Shown here in pieces: positions 14,010-20,510 of a stretch of DNA of 24,374 nucleotides; positions within the stretch are counted from its first letter, which is position 1; each line of letters starts with the position of its first letter. The position numbers and the translations under genes are program-made. The notes beneath the pieces were generated by a model that was not told where the DNA came from, searched no databases, and saw only the letters and a program-made list of their open reading frames with translations. The DNA is from a bacterium (GTDB lineage Bacteria; Joyebacterota; Joyebacteria; Joyebacterales; Joyebacteraceae): the NCBI GenBank assembly GCA_025774935.1, contig JALGZK010000028.1:1-24374 (forward strand), read 5' to 3'.

Positions 14010-15926
14010 CTACATCGCCTTCGGCTTGAGCTTCTGACCGCGGACCTTCGGGATCCCGCCGGGGATGGGTTCCCCGAGGTGCCCGAGCTTCTCGAGATTG
14101 TCCGCCGCGTATCCGATGCCGAGGTCCTCGAGGACCTCGCGCGTCGGGTTCCCGTTCCGGTCCCATCCGCGGTTCGCGTAGTAGTCGTCGAGCATCGCCT
14201 CGAAGTTCTCGCGGCCGACCACCTTGCCTTCCGCTGGTCCGTCGGGGATCGGTTCGTCGAGGTGCCGCGCCGGCGCTACGTCGAACCTCCGGCCCGGACC
14301 TCCGTTCCTTTCGATGTAGTGTGCCCGGTTCAGGTTCCACACCCGCTCCGAGACCCGCATGCACTCGTCGAGCGTGATGTCCCATCCGGTCAGGTAGCGG
14401 ATCGACTCGACGTGCTCCTCGGGCGTCACGTCGAGCTCACCCCAGAAGAGACGGCAGCAGCTCCACGTGTCGAAGAGCGGACGGATGTGCTGGAGGTAGA
14501 TGACAACCGGCGCCTTCCCCTCGATCGTGTCGCGGCCGAGCTCGATGTCGGTCGTGATCGTCCAGCTCTTGCTGTGGTGCGCGCCGATGTCGCACGTGCA
14601 GTAGGAGAGGAGCTGGGCGGGATACCACCGCGTGTCGTACCCGCTGAACTCCATGCCCTTCGCCTGGGAGGCGAACGCGATCGTGCCTTGGCCGAGGATC
14701 TCCGCGGCGCCCTTCGTGCCCAGCGCGAACGTGTCGCCGACGCCCCGGCGCTCCGCGATCATCCCGACGAAGTGCTCGAAATCGTCGATGTTGCCCCACC
14801 GCAACTCGTGTCCCTCGAGATCGTCTTTCGTGATGATCCCGCGCTGGTAGCACTCCATCGCAAATGCGACGGTGCTCCCGCCGCTCATCGTGTCCATGCC
14901 GATGTTGTCGAGGAGGTAGTTCGCGTAAGCGACGTGGTTGATGTCTGTGAACGCGCAGCTCCCGCCGACGAGCGCGATGGTCTCGTACTCGGGGCCTTCC
15001 TGGTAGGTGTCGGGCTTCCCCGGGATGCGCGCGCGTGTGTACTTGCCGCAGTTCATCCAGCAGCCGAAGCACGCCTTGTCGCTCACGAGGCAGTCCTCGA
15101 CGAGCCGCTCGCCGTCGATCTTCTCCCAGTCCTTGTGGTAAGTCTCCTGGAAGTTCTTCGTCGGGAAGCACCCGCGCTCGTTGGACCAGCCGACGAAGAA
15201 CGCGGTCCCGTACTTCTGCCACGGCGCCATGTTCGGGTGCGTCTTCGTGCGCTGGAGGATGTCGTAGGTGAGATTCCAGTGCGACTCGAGGTCGTGCGCG
15301 GGCAGCGATTTCGTCCCGCGGACCGCGATCGCCTTGAGCTTCTTCGACCCCATCACCGCTCCGACACCGCACCGCCCCGCCTGCCGCCCGAAGTCGTGCG
15401 TGATGCAGGAAAAGACGATCCCGTTCTCTCCCGATGGCCCGATGGTCGCGATCTGGAAGTCCTCGCCGAGATCCTTCTTCATCCGCTCCTCGAGCTCGAG
15501 CGACCCCATGCCCCAGTAGTCGCCCGCCGGGCGGAGCTCGACCGTGTCGTCATCTATATAGAGGTAGGAAGGCCTCGCGGCGATCCCCTCCATGACGATG
15601 AGGTCGTAGCCCGCGTAGCGGAGCTCCGGCCCGAGGTGACCTCCCATGCTCGAGTCGGCGTGGCCGTTCGTGGCAGGGGAGATGCAGCCGAATCCGACCT
15701 TCGACCCCACCGGGCAGAACGACCCCGTGAGGACTCCCGTCGTCACGATGAACCGGTTATCGGGGCCCATCGGGTCCGCGTCCCTCGGAACCTCATCGTA
15801 GAGGATCTTCGAGACGAAGCCCCGCGCGCCCAGCCAGTTCCGCGCGAGTTCGGGGTCGGTCGGGGTCCGCTCGATCTCCTCGGTCGAGAGGTTGATGCGA
15901 AGCGTGGTTCCTCCGAATCCGTCCAT
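14010..15926 (-). CDS. aor: Tungsten-type aldehyde:ferredoxin oxidoreductase
   Basis: 638 residues from ATG 15926 with GAGGG 5 bases upstream; the length fits the AOR family (about 600-650). It oxidises aldehydes to carboxylates with ferredoxin, or the reverse, using a bis-pterin tungsten (or Mo) centre and one [4Fe-4S] cluster. Cluster ligands: C286, C289 and C293 (CFGCWMNC), with C490 or C491 (TWSCC) as the fourth. E313 (GPEYE) matches the catalytic-region Glu. GTGVLTGS-like and CGVGAVMGSKKLKA segments mark the pterin-binding domain; NIGMD (341-345) is the family DxxGxD-like segment. Which aldehyde is used cannot be read from the sequence. It is the core of a six-gene operon with its own ferredoxin and cofactor genes. 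The enzyme is oxygen-sensitive, which implies an anaerobic life style. Confidence 0.95.
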   Translation of the reverse strand: MDGFGGTTLRINLSTEEIERTPTDPELARNWLGARGFVSKILYDEVPRDADPMGPDNRFIVTTGVLTGSFCPVGSKVGFGCISPATNGHADSSMGGHLGPELRYAGYDLIVMEGIAARPSYLYIDDDTVELRPAGDYWGMGSLELEERMKKDLGEDFQIATIGPSGENGIVFSCITHDFGRQAGRCGVGAVMGSKKLKAIAVRGTKSLPAHDLESHWNLTYDILQRTKTHPNMAPWQKYGTAFFVGWSNERGCFPTKNFQETYHKDWEKIDGERLVEDCLVSDKACFGCWMNCGKYTRARIPGKPDTYQEGPEYETIALVGGSCAFTDINHVAYANYLLDNIGMDTMSGGSTVAFAMECYQRGIITKDDLEGHELRWGNIDDFEHFVGMIAERRGVGDTFALGTKGAAEILGQGTIAFASQAKGMEFSGYDTRWYPAQLLSYCTCDIGAHHSKSWTITTDIELGRDTIEGKAPVVIYLQHIRPLFDTWSCCRLFWGELDVTPEEHVESIRYLTGWDITLDECMRVSERVWNLNRAHYIERNGGPGRRFDVAPARHLDEPIPDGPAEGKVVGRENFEAMLDDYYANRGWDRNGNPTREVLEDLGIGYAADNLEKLGHLGEPIPGGIPKVRGQKLKPKAM

Positions 15927-15962
15927 GGTGCCCTCTGTTCCTTTCCAATCGCTGTGACGGCG

Positions 15963-16355
15963 TCAGTCGCTGCGCCTGACCACGGTCAGGGCGCCGGTGT
16001 TGCAGACCTCGGTGCACTTGAGGCAGAGGTCGCACTTAAGAGGAGTCGGCACGTCGGCGTGCGTGTACAGCACGTCGATCGGACATGCCTCCACGCAGAT
16101 TCCGCAGTTGGTGCACTCGTCCGCGTGCAGGACGTAGGCCTCGCCCTCGAGGTGGATGGCGTCGACCGGGCACTCCTTGGCGCAGATCCCGCACTGCACG
16201 CAGAGTTTCGGCTCGAAGATCCCGGGCTCCGGGAAGTGCGGCTCGATCGCGATCGCGGCCTTCTTCGGGTTGATCTCTTTGTAGTGCCAGATGGTGCAGA
16301 TCTGCTCGCAGAGCCTACAGCCTGTGCAGCTCTCCTTCTTGATCTTGATCCTCAT
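15963..16355 (-). CDS. Polyferredoxin with four [4Fe-4S] clusters, AOR electron-transfer partner
   Basis: 130 residues from ATG 16355, with GGAGG 5 bases upstream. Sixteen cysteines fall into four groups: C10/13/16/20, C52/55/58/62, C81/84/87/91 and C108/111/114/118, enough for four [4Fe-4S] clusters. The two middle groups have the classical CxxCxxCxxxCP form. This is the architecture of the small electron-transfer subunits (HycB/AorA-like) that accompany many bacterial AORs. It has no signal peptide and acts in the cytoplasm. Gaps of 13 and 36 bases to its neighbours put it in the AOR operon. It probably carries electrons between AOR and a soluble ferredoxin or another acceptor. Confidence 0.92.
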   Translation of the reverse strand: MRIKIKKESCTGCRLCEQICTIWHYKEINPKKAAIAIEPHFPEPGIFEPKLCVQCGICAKECPVDAIHLEGEAYVLHADECTNCGICVEACPIDVLYTHADVPTPLKCDLCLKCTEVCNTGALTVVRRSD

Positions 16356-16368
16356 CGTGCCTCCGTCA

Positions 16369-17061
16369 TCAGTCGACTTCGGGTTCCTGCGAGGGCGCGT
16401 CCTCCCGGACGAGAGTGCACCGAATCTCGATCGACGCGTTCGCCTTGCCCCCGCGAAGAGGTTCGCACATCCCGCGGAGCGTCATCGCCATCGAGTCCTG
16501 GACGAACGTGTTGAGCGGGAGTTCCTTTCCGTCGATGAGCAACCGGGTCGACCAGTGCTGCTCCGGCGAGGTCGCAAGGAGTTCCTCGATGAGGTCGCAG
16601 ATCTCCGCGATCTGCGCGGGCTGGAATGCGCGGCCGTCGAACCCCTCGGGTGCTTCGCCCACGACCGCGACCACTCCCTCGAGCGACGCGATGTCGAGGT
16701 CTCCGCCCGCGATCGCGATCTTCTTCCCTGGGACGCTCTTGAAGCCCTCGGCGAGTACGATTGCACCGGGAATGGCCTCCCTGAACGAAACCTCTTCGAG
16801 CCCTTCATCTCCGCTCGAGCGGAAGGATGTCGTCGTCGCGGCGCCGGCGAGGACCGACGTCGTGGCGCCGGCGGCGCTCATGCGCGCGGTGTCGGTATCT
16901 CCGCCGTCGAACGAGGGCTCCGAGTGCGTGTGCTTGATGTAGCAGACGGAGCGCCCGCGACGGACGAGCTCGCGCGTGAGCCCCTCGATGAGCGAGGTCT
17001 TGCCGGTGTCTTTCGTTCCGACGATCTGGATCCAGAAGTTGATCTTCATCGGCCTCGGCAC
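16369..17061 (-). CDS. mobB: MobB-like GTPase with C-terminal extension
   Basis: 230 residues from GTG 17061, preceded by GGAGGAG; ATG 17049 would drop four residues but lacks a well-spaced site. Residues 5-160 match MobB: Walker A GTKDTGKT (15-22), IKHTH (42-46), DTDTARMSAAGA and VLAEGFK. MobB binds GTP and assists attachment of nucleotides to the molybdopterin cofactor. Residues about 165-230 are an added domain (LLIDGKELPLNTFVQDSMAMTLRGM and then a SIEIRC strand). I know similar tails only as uncharacterised extensions of MobB in AOR neighbourhoods, and this is from memory. Its presence suggests the AOR cofactor is matured by an operon-encoded helper. MobA is not in this window. Confidence 0.82.
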   Translation of the reverse strand: MPRPMKINFWIQIVGTKDTGKTSLIEGLTRELVRRGRSVCYIKHTHSEPSFDGGDTDTARMSAAGATTSVLAGAATTTSFRSSGDEGLEEVSFREAIPGAIVLAEGFKSVPGKKIAIAGGDLDIASLEGVVAVVGEAPEGFDGRAFQPAQIAEICDLIEELLATSPEQHWSTRLLIDGKELPLNTFVQDSMAMTLRGMCEPLRGGKANASIEIRCTLVREDAPSQEPEVD

Positions 17062-17074
17062 GTGTCTCCTCCGT

Positions 17075-17731
17075 CTAGTAGCGGAGCGCGAGCGCAAGGA
17101 GCACGCCCGACACACCTGAGACCGCGGCCATGATGCGATAGGAGAGCCAGCGCCCCGCGTCCCACACCGCGGAGTTCCTGAGAAGACGTTCCGCCGCCTT
17201 GTACCCCGCCAGAGCCGCGGGGATCGCGAGCGCCGCGGCGATCGGGCCCTGGACGAACTGGTAGTCGATCATCTTCTCGGGCATGCCCCAGTAGGGGTTG
17301 TGGAGGACGTCGCGTGCGAAGTACCCGAAGAGGACGAACGAGACGAACGTCACGATCGGGGCGCGGACGAGCGCGCCTCGGAGGCTGAGCGTGGGCTCCT
17401 GCGCGCGGGCCGCGTGCGCCTGCCGGGCCTGGAAGAGGCTGAACCCGATGTCGAAGATAGCGCCGACCATGAGGACCGCGGCGATCTTGCAGCCCCAGAC
17501 CGGGTGCTGGAGGAACTTGAAGGACGACGCCAGCGCGCCGAGCGCGAACGAGCTTCCGGGAACGTTCCAGAGGCGCCGCGCCAGGACGAGGAAGAAGATG
17601 CCCGCGGCCGTGAGGATGGGTGCCCTCGGGATATCGTGCAGCCAGGCGAACTCGCCGATCCCGAGCTCCGCCAGTCCCCAGAGGGAGCCGAAGAGGATGA
17701 CGCTCGCGGCGATCATGTGATTCCGGTTCAT
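17075..17731 (-). CDS. Multi-pass membrane protein of unknown function, first gene of the AOR operon
   Basis: 218 residues from ATG 17731 with AGGAG upstream. Hydrophobic stretches at about 6-28, 38-54, 60-76, 83-100, 120-142, 160-180 and 198-217 give six or seven helices. It opens with a Gly/Trp-rich SLWGLAELGIG in the first helix, has a PGSSFALGALASSFK loop-helix and a central AIFDIGFSLF. The size and small-residue-rich helices recall substrate-binding (S) subunits of ECF transporters or similar integral proteins, but no family is certain. Thirteen bases separate it from the MobB-like gene, so it is co-transcribed with the AOR genes. Uptake of tungstate, a cofactor precursor or an AOR substrate would fit; this is inference. 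Confidence 0.7.
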   Translation of the reverse strand: MNRNHMIAASVILFGSLWGLAELGIGEFAWLHDIPRAPILTAAGIFFLVLARRLWNVPGSSFALGALASSFKFLQHPVWGCKIAAVLMVGAIFDIGFSLFQARQAHAARAQEPTLSLRGALVRAPIVTFVSFVLFGYFARDVLHNPYWGMPEKMIDYQFVQGPIAAALAIPAALAGYKAAERLLRNSAVWDAGRWLSYRIMAAVSGVSGVLLALALRY

Positions 17732-17799
17732 CGGGAACTCCTGTAGCCCGTCCTGGGCGGGCGGGCCGCACCTGCAACTCTGTCAGGGATGGTATCCGG

Positions 17800-17824
17800 G
17801 ACCCGGGAAGAGCCCTCCCGGGTC
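17800..17824 (-). promoter_or_regulatory. Stem-loop at the 5' end of the AOR operon mRNA
   Basis: GACCCGGGA (17800-17808) pairs perfectly with TCCCGGGTC (17816-17824) around a 7-base loop. The predicted minus-strand start lies near 17826, so the transcript would begin with this 9-bp stem. It could protect the 5' end or take part in control of the roughly 95-base leader. I could not match the leader to the Moco/Tuco riboswitch consensus. Confidence 0.45.
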
Positions 17825-17832
17825 GTGGGGCA

Positions 17833-17861
17833 ATTCTAGCAGAAGAAGCCCCGCCGCTCAA
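17833..17861 (-). promoter_or_regulatory. Probable promoter of the AOR operon
   Basis: On the minus strand TTGAGC (17861-17856), a 17-base spacer and TAGAAT (17838-17833): 4 of 6 and 5 of 6 matches. A 7-bp hairpin (CCGCCGC 17851-17857 with GCGGCGG 17863-17869) overlaps its -35 element. Confidence 0.6.
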
Positions 17862-17896
17862 GGCGGCGGCCCAGACCGCCCCGTCCGCCCTGCACG

Positions 17897-17925
17897 TTGA
17901 CCTGACCGCCCGAATAGGCTAGAAT
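17897..17925 (+). promoter_or_regulatory. Promoter of the aminotransferase operon
   Basis: TTGACC (17897-17902), a 17-base spacer and TAGAAT (17920-17925): 5 of 6 in both hexamers. It lies 64 bases before the GTG at 17990 and back to back with the AOR promoter. Confidence 0.7.
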
Positions 17926-17938
17926 CTTCAATTCGGGC
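17908..17938. promoter_or_regulatory. Inverted repeat centred on the -10 element: candidate operator
   Basis: GCCCGAAT (17908-17915) and ATTCGGGC (17931-17938) are perfect 8-bp half-sites, centred on the TAGAAT of the aminotransferase promoter. Centre-to-centre distance is 23 bases, about two helical turns. A repressor bound here would block RNA polymerase. It could also form an RNA stem only if transcription started further upstream. Confidence 0.5.
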
Positions 17939-17989
17939 ACCTGCGCGCGGCCCTCGAGCCGGGCGCACATTCAGGTTCAGGAGGTTCAT

Positions 17990-19240
17990 GTGAGACCGCT
18001 CGAAGACCGCCTCGCGAGACGCGCGACGGGCAAGGAACCCTCGCCGATCCGCGAGCTCGTCGGCTACCTCAAGATCGACGGGATGATCTCGCTCGGGGGC
18101 GGCTACCCGAACCCGGACACGTTCGTGTTCGACCGCCTCGACATCGGGTTCAAGGGCGGTGCGACGACGTGCCTCGACGGCTCCGACCTCGTCGCGGCAT
18201 CTCAGTACGGACCGTCGAACGCGCATCCCGGTCTCGCCAACGAGATCATCGCGTGGCACAAGGCGAAGGACGGCGTCGACATGGACCCGTCCGAGCTCGT
18301 CGTGCTGAATGGCTCGCAGGAAGGGCTCTTCATGATGCCCTACCTCTTCTGCGACGCCGACGACTCGATCGCGCTCTCCGAGCCCGCCTACCCCGGCGCG
18401 CTCTCCGCGTTCAAGTCGTTCACCAGGAGCTTCGTCGCGGTCCCGCTCGACGCCGACGGCATGGACACGTCCGCGCTCGAGGCGAAGCTCGACGCGATGG
18501 CATCCGCTGGGGAGAAGCTCCCGAAGTTCGCCTACACTGTGCCGTCCGGTCACAACCCCGGCGGCGTCGCGCTCTCGCAGAAGAGGAAGAAGCACCTCCT
18601 TCAGATCGCGGCAAAGCACGACCTCCTCGTTCTCGAGGACGACCCGTACCAGCTGGTGCGGCTCGACGGCACCCCGCCCACGCCGACGATCCAGTCGATG
18701 GACCGTGAGGGGAGGGTCGTCCGGCTCGACAGCTTCTCGAAGATCTTCGCGCCGGGCCTCAGAATCGGGTACGCGTCGGGGCCCGCGGAGATCATGCGGC
18801 AGTTCGTGCTCTTCAAGCAGTCGTCGAACCTTCACACGAGCATGTTCATCCAGGCGCTCCTCCACAAGTTCATGACGACGGCCGGGCACGAGGGCTTCCG
18901 CGAGCAGATCTCGCTGAACTGCTCGTTCTACCGGGCGAACCGGGACGCGATGATCGACGCCGCGCGCGAGTTCCTGCCGCCGGAGGTCTCGTACAACGTG
19001 CCGGACGCCGGGATGTTCGTCTGGTTCGTTCTGCCGGACGGGTTCGACGCGAAGCGCATGATCGACGAGGACTGCGAGGACCTGAAGGTCCTCCTCGTGC
19101 CGGGGAACGCGTTCTCGACGACCGGCGGCCTAACGAACTGCATGCGGGCGAGCTACAGCATGGTCTCTCCCGATGGTATCCGGGAGGGGATGAAACGGTT
19201 CGGAGAGATGATTCGAAGAGAGAAGGAGAGAACGAAGTAA
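17990..19240 (+). CDS. PLP-dependent class I aminotransferase (2-aminoadipate/LysN-like)
   Basis: 416 residues from GTG 17990 with AGGAGG 5 bases upstream. Fold-type I aminotransferase: ISLGGGYPNPDTF near the start (typical of the LysN/Aro8/2-aminoadipate group), NGSQEGL for cofactor phosphate contact, PSGHNPGG with the conserved Asn, LEDDPYQLVR, and the Schiff-base Lys in SFSKIFAPGLRIGY. The C-terminal Arg for the carboxylate is likely in MRASYSM. These enzymes have broad specificity for 2-oxoglutarate/glutamate with 2-aminoadipate, aromatic or branched-chain partners. First gene of an operon with a beta-hydroxyacid dehydrogenase and hydratase subunits, so its 2-oxoacid is probably the product of that dehydrogenase: 2-oxoglutarate, 2-oxoadipate or 2-oxoisocaproate. 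Confidence 0.9.
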   Translation: MRPLEDRLARRATGKEPSPIRELVGYLKIDGMISLGGGYPNPDTFVFDRLDIGFKGGATTCLDGSDLVAASQYGPSNAHPGLANEIIAWHKAKDGVDMDPSELVVLNGSQEGLFMMPYLFCDADDSIALSEPAYPGALSAFKSFTRSFVAVPLDADGMDTSALEAKLDAMASAGEKLPKFAYTVPSGHNPGGVALSQKRKKHLLQIAAKHDLLVLEDDPYQLVRLDGTPPTPTIQSMDREGRVVRLDSFSKIFAPGLRIGYASGPAEIMRQFVLFKQSSNLHTSMFIQALLHKFMTTAGHEGFREQISLNCSFYRANRDAMIDAAREFLPPEVSYNVPDAGMFVWFVLPDGFDAKRMIDEDCEDLKVLLVPGNAFSTTGGLTNCMRASYSMVSPDGIREGMKRFGEMIRREKERTK

Positions 19241-19268
19241 CGCAACCGCAGTCTCACGGGAGGTATCG

Positions 19269-20453
19269 ATGGCGAAGCGAACGGTCGTGACGATGCCGGG
19301 CGACGGGATCGGCAAGCCGGTGCTCGAGGAGGCCTTGAGGGTCCTCGACGCCGTGGGGTTCGAGGCGGACTACGTCCACGCCGACATCGGCTGGGAGTAC
19401 TGGATCACCGAGGGGAACGCGCTTCCCGACCGGACGATCGAGCTCCTCGAGAAGCACAGACTCGGTCTCTTCGGGGCGATCACGTCGAAGCCGAAGGACA
19501 AGGCGGCGGCCGAGATCGCGCCCGAGCTCAGGGACAAGGGCTACGTGTACTACAGCCCGATCGTCGGCATGCGTCAGCACTTCAACCTGGACGTTTGTCT
19601 CAGGCCCTGCAGGTCGTTCAAGGGTAATCCCTTGAACTTCATCCGGAAGGCCCCGGGCGGTGGTTTCGAGGAGCCCATGGTCGACGTCGCGATCTTCCGG
19701 CAGAACACCGAGGGACTCTACGCCGGCGTCGAGTGGACCGACCCGCCGCCGAACGTGCGGGAGGCGCTCGGGACGCACAAGAAGTTCGCGAAGTTCGCGG
19801 ACGTCCCAGGCGAGGAGCTCGCCGTCTCGACGAGAATCTTCACCCGCACGGGCTGCCGCCGCATCTGCGAGGCGGCGTTCTCCTATGCGAAGAAGTTCGG
19901 GTACAAGTCGGTGACGGTCTGCGAGAAGCCGAACGTCATCCGCGAGACGTCGGGTATGATGGAGTTCGAGGCCAAGAAGGTGTCGGAGAACTACCCGGGC
20001 ATCGACCTCTGGTCGACGAACATCGACGCGCAGATGATGTGGCTCACGAAGAACCCGGAGGACTACGGTGTGATCGTGGCCGGGAACATGTTCGGGGACA
20101 TCGTGTCGGACGGCTTCGCGGGTCTCGTGGGCGGACTGGGGTTTGCCAACAGCGCGAACATCGGCCCGGACTGCGCGGTCTTCGAACCGACGCACGGCTC
20201 GGCGCCCAAGTACGAAAAGCTCGACCCGCCGATCGTGAACCCGATCGCGATGATCCTCTCGGCGTGCATGATGCTCGACCACGTCGACGAGACGGAGAAG
20301 GCGACGGCGATTCGGGACGCGATCGCGAAGGTCGTCGCTGACGGGAAGGTCATGACGTACGACATGATGAAGCTACGCGGCGGTCCCGACGCGATCAGCC
20401 AGGGCGCGGCCACGACCACACAGGTCACGGACGCGATCATCTCGAACATCTAA
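19269..20453 (+). CDS. Isocitrate/isopropylmalate dehydrogenase family enzyme, possibly NADP-dependent isocitrate dehydrogenase
   Basis: 394 residues from ATG 19269 (GGGAGGT upstream). It oxidatively decarboxylates a 2R,3S-malate-type acid to a 2-oxoacid, using Mg and NAD(P). Seen: MPGDGIGKPV at the N-terminus, the substrate segment GMRQHFNLDVCLRPCRSF, RQNTEGLYAGVEW, GNMFGDIVSDG with metal-binding Asp, and THGSAPKYEK. CLRP.RxF and AGVEW resemble isocitrate dehydrogenase more than isopropylmalate dehydrogenase (usually LFANLRP). The Lys-Tyr after HGSAP matches NADP-type enzymes; NAD types usually have Asp-Ile. The Ser and Asn that contact isocitrate in E. coli Icd (SLN) are not obvious, so homoisocitrate remains possible. 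28 bases after the aminotransferase and ahead of hydratase subunits: consecutive steps of one pathway. Confidence 0.88.
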   Translation: MAKRTVVTMPGDGIGKPVLEEALRVLDAVGFEADYVHADIGWEYWITEGNALPDRTIELLEKHRLGLFGAITSKPKDKAAAEIAPELRDKGYVYYSPIVGMRQHFNLDVCLRPCRSFKGNPLNFIRKAPGGGFEEPMVDVAIFRQNTEGLYAGVEWTDPPPNVREALGTHKKFAKFADVPGEELAVSTRIFTRTGCRRICEAAFSYAKKFGYKSVTVCEKPNVIRETSGMMEFEAKKVSENYPGIDLWSTNIDAQMMWLTKNPEDYGVIVAGNMFGDIVSDGFAGLVGGLGFANSANIGPDCAVFEPTHGSAPKYEKLDPPIVNPIAMILSACMMLDHVDETEKATAIRDAIAKVVADGKVMTYDMMKLRGGPDAISQGAATTTQVTDAIISNI

Positions 20454-20458
20454 TGAGA

Positions 20459-20496
20459 GCCGGGACGGGGCGCCGCCGGCGCGGCACCCCGCCGGC
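20459..20496 (+). other. Intercistronic hairpin between dehydrogenase and hydratase genes
   Basis: CGGGG 20466-20470 pairs with CCCCG 20487-20491, GCCGC 20472-20476 with GCGGC 20481-20485, and an outer GCCGG 20459-20463 with CCGGC 20492-20496. This very stable GC stem begins 5 bases after the dehydrogenase stop and ends before the next ribosome site. There is no T-tract. It probably acts in mRNA processing or partial termination. Confidence 0.5.
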
Positions 20497-20510
20497 TGTC
20501 GGAGTGGAAC

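Noticed and set aside
13975-14385. N-terminal extension of the MoaD-like frame
   Set aside because: It overlaps the end of AOR out of frame and is Arg/Gly/Pro-rich; the ATG at 13974 has a ribosome site and starts a normal-length MoaD.
14079-16514. 811-codon open frame on the plus strand
   Set aside because: It lies opposite AOR and the polyferredoxin, which are certain from their motifs. Long antisense frames are expected in GC-rich DNA with strong third-position bias, and the translation is Arg/Val/Asp-rich with no domain.
17732-17826. Moco or Tuco riboswitch in the AOR operon leader
   Set aside because: The leader is only about 95 bases and I could not match the conserved segments of that RNA motif; only a simple 9-bp stem is clear. 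A covariance-model search would settle it.
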